64,000 nucleotides of DNA from Apilactobacillus kunkeei (GTDB lineage Bacteria > Bacillota > Bacilli > Lactobacillales > Lactobacillaceae). A program made the translations under genes and the position numbers. The stretch's first letter is position 1. Each line of letters opens with the position of its first letter. A model generated the notes under the pieces. That model did no database searches. It saw only the letters and a program-made list of their open reading frames with translations, and had not been told where the DNA came from. The stretch lies in the NCBI RefSeq assembly GCF_005930975.1, contig NZ_VBSE01000043.1, positions 1 through 64,000 on the forward strand, written 5' to 3'. Below, in pieces: positions 25,932-37,016 of this stretch.

Positions 25932-26969
25932 ATGGTCAGTATACAATCTCATCGAAAAGATGAACACGTTTCATTAGCTATTAAATTCTATGAAAAAAAT
26001 AGCCATGCAGGTTTTGATCAACTAAGATTTGTCCATCAAGGAATTCCTGAAATAAGCTTAAATGAAATAGATACATCAACAAACATCGAAGGCATCAAAA
26101 TGAAATTCCCCATTTATATCGAAGCTATGACTGGTGGAAGTGAATATACAAAGAAATTAAATGAAAAACTTGCAACAATCGCAAAGAGTACAGGAATTGC
26201 TATGGCCACTGGATCTCAAAGTGTTGCTTTAAAAGATAATAATCTTGCTTCTTCTTTCGAGATTGTTAGAGAAGCCAATCCAAATGGAATCGTATTTTCT
26301 AATTTAGGCGCCTCCGCTGACGTTTCAAGAGCTAAGGCCGCTGTAGAAATGATGAAATCAGATGCTATTGAGATTCATATTAATACACCTCAAGAAATGA
26401 TTATGCCTGAAGGTGATCGTGAATTTAAATGGATTGAAAATATTAAATCTATACAAAAAGAACTAGAAATCCCCGTTATCGTTAAAGAAGTTGGATTTGG
26501 TATGTCTAAAGAAACCATTCAACAACTAATTGATGCTGGTGTTAAAAATATTAATATAAGTGGTAAAGGTGGTACTAGTTTCAGTAAAATTGAAAACTAT
26601 CGTCGAAAGAAGCAAGAAATGGACTACCTAGAAGATTGGGGACAAACAACTGTTGAGTCCCTTTTAGAGGCTCAACCATTTAAAAATAGCGTTAATATTA
26701 TTGCTTCAGGTGGTATTAGGACTCCACTTGATGCAGTTAAATCAATAGCACTTGGTGCAAATGCAGTTGGTATTGCAGCCCCCATTTTATATTCATTAAT
26801 CAAAAACGGAGAAGAAGAAACAGTTAGTTTCATTAATGAATTTATATATGGCATGAAGTCAACAATGACAATGCTTGGTGTAAAAAACATATCTGAATTA
26901 CAAAACAAAAGAATGATATTGAGTCCTGATTTACAATCTTACGTATCACAAAGAGCTCTTCCCTATTAA
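25932..26969 (+). CDS. fni: Type 2 isopentenyl-diphosphate delta-isomerase (FMN-dependent)
   Basis: The 345-residue TIM-barrel flavoprotein interconverts isopentenyl and dimethylallyl diphosphate. Visible marks are RKDEHVSLA near the N-terminus, EAMTGGS, the TGSQ block, NINTPQE-like INTPQE, ISGKGGTSF and the FMN phosphate loop IASGGIRTPLDA. GGAGG precedes the ATG, and the mvaK2 stop is four bases away. It completes the lower mevalonate pathway that makes undecaprenyl and other isoprenoid precursors. Confidence 0.95.
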   Translation: MVSIQSHRKDEHVSLAIKFYEKNSHAGFDQLRFVHQGIPEISLNEIDTSTNIEGIKMKFPIYIEAMTGGSEYTKKLNEKLATIAKSTGIAMATGSQSVALKDNNLASSFEIVREANPNGIVFSNLGASADVSRAKAAVEMMKSDAIEIHINTPQEMIMPEGDREFKWIENIKSIQKELEIPVIVKEVGFGMSKETIQQLIDAGVKNINISGKGGTSFSKIENYRRKKQEMDYLEDWGQTTVESLLEAQPFKNSVNIIASGGIRTPLDAVKSIALGANAVGIAAPILYSLIKNGEEETVSFINEFIYGMKSTMTMLGVKNISELQNKRMILSPDLQSYVSQRALPY

Positions 26970-27003
26970 TAAGCAAGCGGTTTTTGCTTGCTTTTTTCTT
27001 TTA
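26969..27003 (+). terminator. Intrinsic terminator of the mevalonate operon
   Basis: AAGCAAGC...GCTTGCTT hairpin followed by a T-rich run, immediately after fni. Confidence 0.85.
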
Positions 27004-27055
27004 TTTAATTAGGTTAAAGTAACTTTATACTTTTAACTAATTATTAAAATTTATA

Positions 27056-27090
27056 AAAAAAAAGACCTCTACTTTTAAGTAGAAGCCTTA
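27056..27090 (-). terminator. Intrinsic terminator of the zinc-ribbon operon
   Basis: On the minus strand CTTCTACTT-AA-AAGTAGAGG is followed by a long T-run, just after the stop of the TcaA-like gene. Confidence 0.8.
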
Positions 27091-27100
27091 ATTTTATGAT

Positions 27101-28621
27101 TTAATCATCATCATCATTATTTTTGTCATAATCTTTAATCTTACCTGCTGACTTGAGTGTTTGTAACTTGAGTGAACTATCTTCCTTCTTCATGTTAGCA
27201 GTAAATTTAAAGATCTGAATATGATTGTGATCATCACCGTCATCATCAGATACATCAAAAGTATATTTAAAAGTCCCAGTAACAACTGAGTGGTCACCTG
27301 CAGGAACAACTGAATCAACAGATGAATCAATGCTTACACTATTAAATTTGTTGTTGTTAATTTGATCAGCTTGTTGCTTTGCCCAATTAATGAAATCTTG
27401 AGCGTCACTGTTGTTTGAACCATCAATGAAGTAATCACTAGGATCAAAGTCGTTATTGTCATTTACAGATGAACTAAGATCATTTGAGAAGTCACTGATT
27501 AGATTTGCAGCGTCATCTTTATCAACTGAACCAGGATAGTTTAGACTCACTTCTTGTCCATCGTCACTTTCGCTCAAATGATACTTATCTGATGTGATTG
27601 CTTTACCATCCGAATGCATGACACCATAAATATAAATTGCAGAAGAGAATGGCATGTCTGAAACCTTGTAATCTCCATCACCGTTACTAGTACCGACTTT
27701 CTTATCATTAATGTAAATGTCAGCATTTGGGCCAGCTTTCACAGTGAACTTAATAGTCTTCAATGGCATGTAAATATTGTCACTGTTATCGAGGTAAGTA
27801 GTTTGTGCGTTAGTAACTTTTTTACCTGATAATGTCTTTGAAACAGTAATATTATAGTCACCCGGTAGAATTCGACCCAAACTAAATTCTGAATCTGAAT
27901 CAGAAGTTTGACCAATCTTATTATTATTTAAAATAACATCGGCAGACTTTTCACTTGTTGTAACTGATGGAACAACAGGTTTTACCTTAACTTGGTAGTT
28001 TGGGAAGAATAACCACTTATGTCCATCTTGAACATATTCAAAATTACCATCTTTAGAAGAACCATAATTATTTAGTTGGCTTTTTAAAGATTGTAATTCA
28101 TCATTATTTTTGTTCATGTGCTTAGACAATGGTGACATTGTACTATCATTTAAAGTAACTCGACTATCCGTAGATTCAAAGTAAGAATCAGTATTCTTAT
28201 CACTGGTTAATGAAGTCATTGCACGATCTAAGACAGCACTCTTTGAGTAATAGTGGTTTCCGAAAAGATATCCAATAAAACTAACTACAACAACAATAGC
28301 AATCACAATTCCGATGATAAGGTTTCTAGTTTGATGTTTTTTACTTTTCTTAAAACCACTTCTTGTTTTCCTATCGTCTTCTTTGTTTGATAAATATTGA
28401 GAATCATTATTAACATTATTAAATTCTGATTGTTGATTAGCATTATTGTTATTGCTTTGAGGTTGTTGATAATCATTACCTATATTATCAGCAATTTCTT
28501 GACTAGATTGATTTGTTTGATTAGTTACGTCGTTATCTAATTGTGCACCACAGTTATGACAAAATTGTTCATCTGAACTAACCTTAGTACCACAGTTTTG
28601 ACAGAATCTTGATTCCCCCAT
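27101..28621 (-). CDS. Zinc-ribbon membrane protein, TcaA/YvbJ-like
   Basis: The 506-residue protein begins with a four-Cys zinc ribbon (Cys7, Cys10, Cys21, Cys24), followed by an Asn/Gln-rich linker, a basic patch, one membrane helix (about 101-120) and a long extracellular part with repeated beta-type domains and an acidic Asp-rich tail. This layout matches the TcaA/YvbJ family, whose staphylococcal member affects glycopeptide susceptibility and cell-wall regulation. The function here is unknown. GGGGG lies eight bases before the ATG. It is downstream of another zinc-ribbon membrane protein. Confidence 0.7.
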   Translation of the reverse strand: MGESRFCQNCGTKVSSDEQFCHNCGAQLDNDVTNQTNQSSQEIADNIGNDYQQPQSNNNNANQQSEFNNVNNDSQYLSNKEDDRKTRSGFKKSKKHQTRNLIIGIVIAIVVVVSFIGYLFGNHYYSKSAVLDRAMTSLTSDKNTDSYFESTDSRVTLNDSTMSPLSKHMNKNNDELQSLKSQLNNYGSSKDGNFEYVQDGHKWLFFPNYQVKVKPVVPSVTTSEKSADVILNNNKIGQTSDSDSEFSLGRILPGDYNITVSKTLSGKKVTNAQTTYLDNSDNIYMPLKTIKFTVKAGPNADIYINDKKVGTSNGDGDYKVSDMPFSSAIYIYGVMHSDGKAITSDKYHLSESDDGQEVSLNYPGSVDKDDAANLISDFSNDLSSSVNDNNDFDPSDYFIDGSNNSDAQDFINWAKQQADQINNNKFNSVSIDSSVDSVVPAGDHSVVTGTFKYTFDVSDDDGDDHNHIQIFKFTANMKKEDSSLKLQTLKSAGKIKDYDKNNDDDD

Positions 28622-28642
28622 AATTTAACCCCCTAATCGAAA

Positions 28643-29437
28643 TTAAGCTGTTAGTGACTTAAAGAAAATAATAAAGAACACAATGATTAATGATAAGTAA
28701 GCTAATAATAAAACATATAACTTATCAAACTTGTTTGAATTTTGACCATCGATAATTGCGTATGTGAAACCAATTAGGTCGTTAATTACAACAAATAGGA
28801 AGATAAACATGTTTAGTGGTAATGCAACAAGGCCACCAATTAATACAAATACGAACATAATAGCTGATAGCATAACTGAAATATTAGTATATGCAGCTAA
28901 TTTGTTCATGAATTCGAAGAAATCAGTCTTTTCACCAGTTCCAGTCACTGCAAAAGCTCTAAATCCGTATGCTAATGCAATGAAAGCAACAATCATTAAC
29001 ACTGAGAATAATTCAATTTTACCAGCACCATCGCTTACTAGATTTTGAAAAAGACTTGAAATTGATGACGCAGCATCTCCACCAACACTACTTGAAGCAA
29101 GGTCAATGTCACCATTAATCTTTGATGTAATTAACATGACAGATAAAATAGCTAATACTACACTGGTAATAAATGAAGTTAGACCGAAGTACTTGTTTGG
29201 AGCCTTTCCACTTAGTGAAGGATGTTTAACACTACCCCAGAACCATTTAAAGAAATCTTTAGCGTAGTTCTTAGCTTGTTCTGTGCTTTGATTTTGAACA
29301 AAGTTTTGGTTTTGTGCTCCGTCAGTGTTTGATCCATTTTGTTGAACGTTTTGTACAATTTGGGCTCCACACTTAGGGCAGAACTTTGCTCCTTCCTTTA
29401 ATTCGTTACCACATTTTGGGCAAAATTTTGCACTCAT
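28643..29437 (-). CDS. Zinc-ribbon protein with five membrane helices
   Basis: The 264-residue protein opens with a four-Cys zinc ribbon (Cys6, Cys9, Cys20, Cys23), then a polar Asn/Gln linker, an amphipathic WFWGSVKHPS stretch, and about five membrane helices (83-105, 141-163, 185-205, 207-228, 240-261). I do not know a function for this kind of protein, which is common in lactobacilli. It precedes the TcaA-like gene by 21 bases, and both have the same kind of N-terminal ribbon, so they probably work together. GGAGG precedes the ATG. Confidence 0.65.
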   Translation of the reverse strand: MSAKFCPKCGNELKEGAKFCPKCGAQIVQNVQQNGSNTDGAQNQNFVQNQSTEQAKNYAKDFFKWFWGSVKHPSLSGKAPNKYFGLTSFITSVVLAILSVMLITSKINGDIDLASSSVGGDAASSISSLFQNLVSDGAGKIELFSVLMIVAFIALAYGFRAFAVTGTGEKTDFFEFMNKLAAYTNISVMLSAIMFVFVLIGGLVALPLNMFIFLFVVINDLIGFTYAIIDGQNSNKFDKLYVLLLAYLSLIIVFFIIFFKSLTA

Positions 29438-29547
29438 ATAAAATACCTCCAGAAATATGTAATAAAAAAATTATACCATTATTAATTCTAACATACTTTT
29501 ATTTAATTATCTTATAATTAAATAAAACATTAAATGAAAGAACGTAT

Positions 29548-29580
29548 AAAAAAGAGCTGCAATTTAATGCAACTCTTTTA
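29548..29580 (-). terminator. Intrinsic terminator of the rsmF-like gene
   Basis: On the minus strand AAAGAGTTGCA-TTAAAT-TGCAGCTCTTT is followed by T-rich sequence, right after the gene's stop codon. Confidence 0.8.
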
Positions 29581-29585
29581 ATTTA

Positions 29586-30929
29586 TTAATCTATGTTAAA
29601 TCTAAGTCCCTTGGGGAAGAAATTTTTAATCATACCATTTACAACCTTACCAAAACCAACAGGTTGGTTTTTACATATTAATTGATACCATCCCTTTTTA
29701 ATATCATTATCACAGTTAATAACATCCCCATGAACGTATTGTTTCCATTCATTCTCAGATATATCTAAACGATTAACTACTTCGTCACTATGCAAAGCTA
29801 ATGCTAATGCGTAACTTGGTTCAAAACGTTTCTTCTTAATAGTTCCTAAATGTAATCCTGGGCGCATCACTTTTAATCCCTTCAAATCAGGAACTGTGTT
29901 ATCAAATGTGTATAATTGATCTCCAAATAAGATTAAATGTTTTGGATCAAAGTTTTTTAGATTAGATTCCTTGAATTCATTCCATAGCTTCTTATCATCA
30001 TTTGATAGGTTACTTTGAAGACGTCGCTTAATTTTCTTCGCATTACCTTCATCGTTGCTAGATAATTTTGAAACAAAGTGGCCTTCACCTTTAAAGTGAT
30101 TAGGAAATAGTCTAACTGTATTGGCTAATTCTTCATTGCCATCTGCCCACTGAGGTTTACCACTAAGCATCCCTTCGTACTTATTGATTGGATCAATAGT
30201 GAAGTTATAAGTATCCTTCATCCATTCAACAATTTGTTCATCCTCTTCTGGAGCAAAAGTACATGTTGAGTAGATAATCTTACCACCTGGTTTAAGCATT
30301 TTAACCGCTTGTTCAATGATTTCTTTCTGACGGGTGGCACATTGATTAGGATAATCCACATTCCAATATTGAATAGCATCATTATTCTTCCTAAACATCC
30401 CTTCACCAGAACATGGTGCATCAATTAGTATCTTATCGAAGAAACGTGGAAAGTGTTTAGCTAAGTTATTAGGATTTTCGTTTAGAATTAGTGCATTTCT
30501 AATGCCAAATCTCTCAACATTCTCCACCAATATCTTAGCACGTTTATGATCAATCTCGTTAGTTACTAGTAGTCCTTGGTTATCCATGTAACTTGCAACA
30601 TGGGTTGTTTTGCCACCAGGAGCAGCACATAAGTCTAATACGTAATCCCCTGGTTTAATATCTGCTACTTCACCTACGTACATTGCACTAGGTTCTTGTG
30701 AGTATATCGCACCGCTTTGATGTTCAACACTCTTACCATTAACATCACCATAGTATCCGTATTTACAGTATTCAATTGATTCTTTATCAGATTCAGCTGG
30801 CATATGTTCCTTTAATGGATTAATTCTAAATCCAGGATTGGTATCCTTATCTAGACTGGCAAAGAATGATTCTGCGTCATCTCCCAGTAGTTTTTTATAT
30901 TTAGCTTTAAAATCGTTTGGTAATTGCAC
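29586..30929 (-). CDS. rRNA cytosine-C5 methyltransferase (RsmF/NOL1-NOP2-Sun family)
   Basis: The 447-residue enzyme has a Rossmann SAM domain with LCAAPGGKTTH (about 103-113) and both family cysteines, in DAPCSGEGMF and STCTFAPEE. The C-terminal third holds a PUA-like RNA-binding module, with VMRPGLHLG and NCDNDIKKGWYQL. It should methylate a cytosine of 16S rRNA. The start is GTG 30929, with AAAGGAG seven bases upstream. A second family member, rsmB, is at 58608-59945. Confidence 0.88.
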   Translation of the reverse strand: MQLPNDFKAKYKKLLGDDAESFFASLDKDTNPGFRINPLKEHMPAESDKESIEYCKYGYYGDVNGKSVEHQSGAIYSQEPSAMYVGEVADIKPGDYVLDLCAAPGGKTTHVASYMDNQGLLVTNEIDHKRAKILVENVERFGIRNALILNENPNNLAKHFPRFFDKILIDAPCSGEGMFRKNNDAIQYWNVDYPNQCATRQKEIIEQAVKMLKPGGKIIYSTCTFAPEEDEQIVEWMKDTYNFTIDPINKYEGMLSGKPQWADGNEELANTVRLFPNHFKGEGHFVSKLSSNDEGNAKKIKRRLQSNLSNDDKKLWNEFKESNLKNFDPKHLILFGDQLYTFDNTVPDLKGLKVMRPGLHLGTIKKKRFEPSYALALALHSDEVVNRLDISENEWKQYVHGDVINCDNDIKKGWYQLICKNQPVGFGKVVNGMIKNFFPKGLRFNID

Positions 30930-31015
30930 GAGATTACTCCTTTTGCATTGACTTACATTTTTTAATTAGTTAACATGTTACTATTATATTTTTTTAAAAG
31001 AGGTGAAACAACTAC

Positions 31016-31822
31016 ATGGATAAAAAACTTATCGCAATTGACCTTGATGGAACTACTCTAAATAGTGAGTCAAAGGTTTCACAAAAAACTATTAATACTT
31101 TAAATAAAGTAATTGATTTAGGTCATGTTGTCAATATAGTGTCCGGTCGACCACCACGTCTCATTACCGACATTTATAACCAAATTGGACTAAATAATCC
31201 ATTAATTAGTTTTAATGGTAGTCTAGGATACAATCCACTAACTGAATGGAATAAGGCCTATGAATACAATATTGATCGTGATATTGTATTTGAAGTCTTA
31301 AAGCACGATAAAGAATTAGGAATTAATCTAATGGCTGTTGAAGGTAAAGAACTATTCTTGGCTAATCGAGAAGCAAACGATGAGGTTGGTTTTTTCCCAA
31401 CTAATCTTGAACCTTCTGAACTCATTACTCAAGAAAACTTAAATGAAAACCCAATTTGCCTAACACTACAAATCCAACACAACAAAATGGATAAATTCAT
31501 TAACTATGTAGATCGTAACTATGGTGATACCCTACAAATTTCACCATGGGGAGGTCCTGATTCAATTGTAGAATTAGCATCTAAGGACATTAGTAAAAAA
31601 ACTGGTCTAGAAGTACTATCAGACTACTACAATATTGACCAATCTAACATCATTGCTTTTGGTGATGAATTTAACGATGAAACAATGTTAAATTACGCTG
31701 GCTTAGGTGTTGCTATGAAGAATGGTCAACCAAAGATTAAACAACTAGCCGACGACGTTACTAAGTACGATAACGATAATGATGGTTTAGCTCGTTACCT
31801 AGATGAATACTTTGAACTATAA
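31016..31822 (+). CDS. Cof-type HAD-IIB hydrolase
   Basis: The 268-residue protein has HAD motif I DLDGTTLN (nucleophile Asp about residue 9), motif II in VSGRPP, a conserved Lys before GLEVLSDYY, and motif IV GDEFNDETM. The inserted type IIB cap lies between motifs II and III. Such enzymes dephosphorylate sugar phosphates or cofactors such as FMN or PLP; the substrate cannot be read from the sequence. GAGGTG precedes the ATG. It is divergent from the rsmF-like gene. Confidence 0.88.
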   Translation: MDKKLIAIDLDGTTLNSESKVSQKTINTLNKVIDLGHVVNIVSGRPPRLITDIYNQIGLNNPLISFNGSLGYNPLTEWNKAYEYNIDRDIVFEVLKHDKELGINLMAVEGKELFLANREANDEVGFFPTNLEPSELITQENLNENPICLTLQIQHNKMDKFINYVDRNYGDTLQISPWGGPDSIVELASKDISKKTGLEVLSDYYNIDQSNIIAFGDEFNDETMLNYAGLGVAMKNGQPKIKQLADDVTKYDNDNDGLARYLDEYFEL

Positions 31823-31854
31823 AAAGACTTGAGATTAACTCAAGTCTTTTTATT

Positions 31855-31855
<1 letters not shown>
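31821..31855. terminator. Bidirectional intrinsic terminator
   Basis: AAAAGACTTGAG-ATTAA-CTCAAGTCTTTT between the HAD gene and convergent glpK, with T-rich tails on both strands. Confidence 0.9.
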
Positions 31856-33372
<1,517 letters not shown>

Positions 33373-33379
33373 TCAGTTA

Positions 33380-33568
33380 TTATTTTTCGTCACTTTTTAG
33401 TTTACCTGCAACACTGTAGTTACTCTTCTTCATTTCGTTTAAAACAATGTGAACGTGTTCAGCTGGTGCACCAGTGTTCTTTACGATTGCGCTGGTAACG
33501 TCCGCAACTAATCCCTTCAACTGTTCTTCGTTTCTTCCTTCGATTAAATCAATATGTACTAATGGCAT
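33380..33568 (-). CDS. 4-oxalocrotonate tautomerase family protein
   Basis: The 62-residue protein starts Met-Pro-Leu-Val-His. After removal of Met, the N-terminal Pro is the catalytic base of this family, which forms homo-hexamers and tautomerises small enols; the physiological substrate is unknown. I choose ATG 33568 rather than ATG 33574 because only this start exposes Pro1 and because AGGAGA is six to seven bases upstream. It lies 16 bases before glpK and is probably co-transcribed with it. Confidence 0.82.
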   Translation of the reverse strand: MPLVHIDLIEGRNEEQLKGLVADVTSAIVKNTGAPAEHVHIVLNEMKKSNYSVAGKLKSDEK

Positions 33569-33685
33569 AATCATTCTCCTAGTCTATAATTTTATTCTGA
33601 TTATACTTTAGATACTTATATATTTCAATTTTTCAAAAATTTAATGTACAATTATGTAAATGAAACTAACGAGGGAGTGTTTAAC

Positions 33686-35116
33686 ATGCTAAAGTTTCCG
33701 GAATACGATGCATGTACTAGTATCTTAGTCGGTAAGAAAGCATCCATTGATGGTTCTACCATGATTGGTCGTAATGAAGATTGCAAAGCAACCTGGCCAA
33801 AACATTTTGTTGTTCATCCTCATAAGGAATATAAAGAAAAACCAATGTTTAAAGCGCAAGAAAACGCCTTTACAATGGAATTACCTACTGTTAGGGGTAA
33901 ATACACTGCTACTCCAGAATGGACTAATAAAGAGGGATTATTTGAAGAAGAGGGCATTAATGAATATGGTGTCGCTATGAGCGCTACCGAAAGTGCCTAC
34001 TCAAATAGTTATGTATTAGGGTTTGATCCACTAGTTGAAGACGGTGTTAGCGAAGCTTCTATTGTCACTGTTGTTCTACCATACGTTAAAACCGCACGTG
34101 AGGGAGTTAAACGTCTAGGTGAAATCGTATCAAAACACGGTTCCAGTGAAAGTAACGGTATATTATTCTCAGATCAAGACGAAGTCTGGTACTTTGAAAT
34201 TGGTTCCGGTCATCACTGGGTCGCCATGCGAATTCCAGATGATTGCTATGCAGTCGTATCAAATCGATTATCCATTCAGAATATCGACTTCGATGATCCT
34301 GACAACTTTATGTGGTCAGAAAGCATCATTGATTTCGTAAGAAAAAACCACTTAAACAATTCTAATAACGGTAGCTTTAACTTTAGAGAAATTTTTGGAA
34401 CTAAAAACGAATCAGACCTATACTACAACAACCCACGTGTTTGGTATGGTCAACGGATGTTCAATCCGGAAATTCAACAAGAACCGGAATCATATGATTT
34501 ACCATTTGTCAGAAAACCCAGTCGTTTAATTTCAGTTCAAGATGCTAAAGATTTCCTAGCATCACATTACCAAGGAACTCAATTTGATCCAGTTGGTAAA
34601 GGTAGTCATGAAGATAAAACCAGATACCGTCCAATCAGTTTAGCAAAAGCACAAGAATCTCACGTCTTACAAATTCGACCAAACTTACCGATTGAAGTTG
34701 GTGGTATTCACTGGTTATCAATGGGTGTTGCTGCACAAAGTGTCTTTGTCCCATTCTTCGCTGGAATCAAAGATACTCCACTCGAATACAAAATTGGAAA
34801 GTTAACCTATGAGCCCAAATCCGCATACTGGATTTTCAAACTAACTGGAGTGCTATTAGACCCTCATTACAATACCTTCGTTGACGTTGTTGGTGATGTC
34901 CAAGAAAAGCTTAATATATACTTCCAACAAAAGATTAATGAAGCTGATATTAAAGCCAATGATTTAGCACCTCAAGAAGTATCTGATTTTGTCACAAAGA
35001 TCAGTAATGAATGTGCTGAATATGCAATGGACAGTTACAGACATCTATCGTACGAACTAATCTCAAAATCAACTGACTTTTCAAAGTTAAACTATAATAC
35101 AGACGAAAACCTATAA
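33686..35116 (+). CDS. C69 family dipeptidase (PepD type)
   Basis: The 476-residue Ntn-hydrolase cleaves a broad range of dipeptides in the cytoplasm. The catalytic Cys is at residue 9 (EYDACTSILVGKKAS) and would become N-terminal after processing; SNGILFSDQDEVWYFE and the SNRL block follow the family. GAGGGAG (33671-33677) sits about nine bases before ATG 33686. The longer frame from 33644 has no ribosome site and would extend past the family N-terminus. It is divergent from the tautomerase-glpK pair. Confidence 0.88.
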   Translation: MLKFPEYDACTSILVGKKASIDGSTMIGRNEDCKATWPKHFVVHPHKEYKEKPMFKAQENAFTMELPTVRGKYTATPEWTNKEGLFEEEGINEYGVAMSATESAYSNSYVLGFDPLVEDGVSEASIVTVVLPYVKTAREGVKRLGEIVSKHGSSESNGILFSDQDEVWYFEIGSGHHWVAMRIPDDCYAVVSNRLSIQNIDFDDPDNFMWSESIIDFVRKNHLNNSNNGSFNFREIFGTKNESDLYYNNPRVWYGQRMFNPEIQQEPESYDLPFVRKPSRLISVQDAKDFLASHYQGTQFDPVGKGSHEDKTRYRPISLAKAQESHVLQIRPNLPIEVGGIHWLSMGVAAQSVFVPFFAGIKDTPLEYKIGKLTYEPKSAYWIFKLTGVLLDPHYNTFVDVVGDVQEKLNIYFQQKINEADIKANDLAPQEVSDFVTKISNECAEYAMDSYRHLSYELISKSTDFSKLNYNTDENL

Positions 35117-35123
35117 AATAAAA

Positions 35124-35149
35124 TGGTGGCTTAATTGCCATCTTTTTTT
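35124..35149 (+). terminator. Intrinsic terminator of the dipeptidase gene
   Basis: GGTGGC-TTAATT-GCCATC (one G-T pair) followed by seven T. Confidence 0.8.
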
Positions 35150-35152
35150 GTA

Positions 35153-35184
35153 CAAAAAAAGAGCAACGCATAAGCGTTGCTCTT
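35153..35184 (-). terminator. Intrinsic terminator after rplS
   Basis: On the minus strand GAGCAACGC-TTAT-GCGTTGCTC followed by seven T. Confidence 0.92.
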
Positions 35185-35206
35185 CATTTTAGATATAAAT
35201 TTTATC

Positions 35207-35563
35207 TTAACGACGACGTGCTTCTTTAATACGAGCAGCCTTACCATGACGTTCGCGTAAGTAGTATAGCTTAGCACGACGTACGGCACCACGACGAGTT
35301 ACTTCTAATTTAGCAACACGTGGTGAGTGTAGTGGGAAGATACGTTCAACACCTACACCTGAAGTGATCTTACGAACAGTGTAAGTAGCTTGAATACCTG
35401 TACCGTGGCGTTTGATAACAACACCTTCGAATACTTGGATACGTTCGTTGCTACCTTCAACAACCTTTACAGATACCTTAACAGTATCTCCGGCTCTAAA
35501 TTCTGGAACATCACTCTTTAGTTGTTCCGCGTTAATCTTTGAGATTAATTCGTTTTGACGCAT
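35207..35563 (-). CDS. rplS: 50S ribosomal protein L19
   Basis: The 118-residue protein is a clear L19: [16 protein letters not shown] in the N-terminal half and the basic C-terminal [19 protein letters not shown] 35563 follows TTGGAGGATG. The longer frame from 35608 runs through the leader and is not the protein. It is last of the rpsP...rplS group but is separated from trmD by about 120 bases of leader. Confidence 0.97.
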   Translation of the reverse strand: MRQNELISKINAEQLKSDVPEFRAGDTVKVSVKVVEGSNERIQVFEGVVIKRHGTGIQATYTVRKITSGVGVERIFPLHSPRVAKLEVTRRGAVRRAKLYYLRERHGKAARIKEARRR

Positions 35564-35565
35564 AA

Positions 35566-35626
35566 TATAACATCCTCCAACTAGCATTCTTGTCTTTACT
35601 TGTTGCAACAGCGGAATACCGTTTTT
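35566..35626 (-). promoter_or_regulatory. Possible ribosomal protein leader of rplS
   Basis: About 60 bases upstream of rplS read, on the minus strand, ACGGTATTCCGCTGTTGC, then an AAG/GACAAG segment and the TTGGAGG site. This GC-richer block in an AT-rich gap resembles the L19 leader described from Bacilli. I cannot verify the structure by eye, so the call is tentative. Confidence 0.4.
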
Positions 35627-35689
35627 ATTTAACTATAAAAATAGTCAATTAGAATACTAACATAACCACAATTACTTGTAAAGATTATT

Positions 35690-36436
35690 TTATTCTTCTT
35701 CTATTTTTACTTCCGATAATAATTTCTTTTGTAAATCCGTTAATTGACTGTAATCAATTAAGTCAGGGCGTCTAATATATGTTTTTCTTAACGCTTCTTT
35801 TTCGCGCCATTCTTCAATCTTTTGATGGTTACCACTAGTCAACACACTTGGTACCGTCATACCCCTAAAATCTGCCGGCCTAGTGTATTGAGGATATTCC
35901 AGTAATCCACTTGAGAATGAATCACCTGGTGCTGATTCATCATTACCCAAAACATCAGATAATAATCGAGCAGTTGCATCAATCATCACCATTGCTGGCA
36001 GCTCTCCACCGGTTAACACAAAATCCCCCAATGAGTATTCATCAGTAACTAATGTCTTAATTCTTTCGTCATATCCTTCATAGTGACCACAAATGAACGT
36101 TAAATGATCTTCCTTAGATAACTTTTCAGCCTCTTTTTGATCAAATTTCTTTCCTGCCGGATCTAACAGAATCACACGCCCCTTAGAAATGCCTTCCTTA
36201 GCAGCTTCTTCTTGGGTATGTGACAAAGCATCAAAAATTGGCTGAGCTTGTAGTAACATTCCTGCACCACCACCAAATGGATAGTCATCAACGTTACCAT
36301 GCTTATTGGTCGAAAAGTCTCTAAAATTAGTAATATTAATATCTAATAATCCTTTATCCTTTGCTTTTCCAAGGATTGAATCACCCAAAGGGCCATCAAA
36401 CATATCTGGAAACAAGCTTAAGATATCAATTTTCAT
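35690..36436 (-). CDS. trmD: tRNA (guanine37-N1)-methyltransferase
   Basis: The 248-residue SPOUT enzyme methylates G37 of tRNAs to prevent frameshifting. The knot region [13 protein letters not shown], the PFGGGAGM block and [10 protein letters not shown] are all present. The start is ATG 36436, overlapping the end of rimM by 11 bases, with GGGGGC seven bases before it. The longer frame from 36457 is inside rimM. Confidence 0.96.
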   Translation of the reverse strand: MKIDILSLFPDMFDGPLGDSILGKAKDKGLLDINITNFRDFSTNKHGNVDDYPFGGGAGMLLQAQPIFDALSHTQEEAAKEGISKGRVILLDPAGKKFDQKEAEKLSKEDHLTFICGHYEGYDERIKTLVTDEYSLGDFVLTGGELPAMVMIDATARLLSDVLGNDESAPGDSFSSGLLEYPQYTRPADFRGMTVPSVLTSGNHQKIEEWREKEALRKTYIRRPDLIDYSQLTDLQKKLLSEVKIEEE

Positions 36437-36950
36437 CGTCGAGCCCCCTAGGAACATCCACAGTAATTACTTCATCGTCTAAATTAACATCTAAGATAAC
36501 TGAATCAATCTTAGGTAATAATAAATCGGACTTGTTATCACGTGAGACAACCCAAACATCATTGGCACCTGGTGAAAGAATTTCCTTAACGGAACCAATC
36601 TTTTGTCCATCAGTATCTAAAACATCTAAACCAATGATTTGGTGATAGTAGTATTCGCCAGGTTGTAAGTCATCACTATCAAGTTGATCTTCAGCAATCT
36701 TTAATTCTGAAGGTTTTAAGTATTCAACATCATTAATAGTTGGCTTGTCTTTAAAGTGTAGCAAGATGAAGTTCTTATGAGTTCTAACACCATCGATCAC
36801 TAACTTTTCGCTCTTAGTATCATTTAAAAACGCATAAACTTCACTACCAACTTTAAAACGTTTTTCAGGGAAATCGGTAATAGACATTACACGAACTTCA
36901 CCACGAAGTCCCTGAGTATTTACAATCTTTCCAATATTATAAAAGTTCAT
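36426..36950 (-). CDS. rimM: 16S rRNA processing protein RimM
   Basis: The 174-residue protein has the N-terminal RimM barrel ([16 protein letters not shown]) and the C-terminal PRC-barrel ([20 protein letters not shown]). It assists maturation of the 30S head, binding S19. It overlaps trmD, as is common. A terminator-like hairpin lies just upstream, after khpA. Confidence 0.95.
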   Translation of the reverse strand: MNFYNIGKIVNTQGLRGEVRVMSITDFPEKRFKVGSEVYAFLNDTKSEKLVIDGVRTHKNFILLHFKDKPTINDVEYLKPSELKIAEDQLDSDDLQPGEYYYHQIIGLDVLDTDGQKIGSVKEILSPGANDVWVVSRDNKSDLLLPKIDSVILDVNLDDEVITVDVPRGLDDEN

Positions 36951-36971
36951 TATTCATTTCCCCTTTTATGT

Positions 36972-37016
36972 TAAAAAACTCTTAAACAAAACACCAAGGT
37001 TTCATTTAAGAGTTTT
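36972..37016 (-). terminator. Intrinsic terminator or attenuator between khpA and rimM
   Basis: On the minus strand AACTCTTAAA pairs with TTTAAGAGTT across an 18-base loop and is followed by six T. The 5' arm contains the khpA stop codon. It should reduce read-through into rimM-trmD. Confidence 0.7.
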
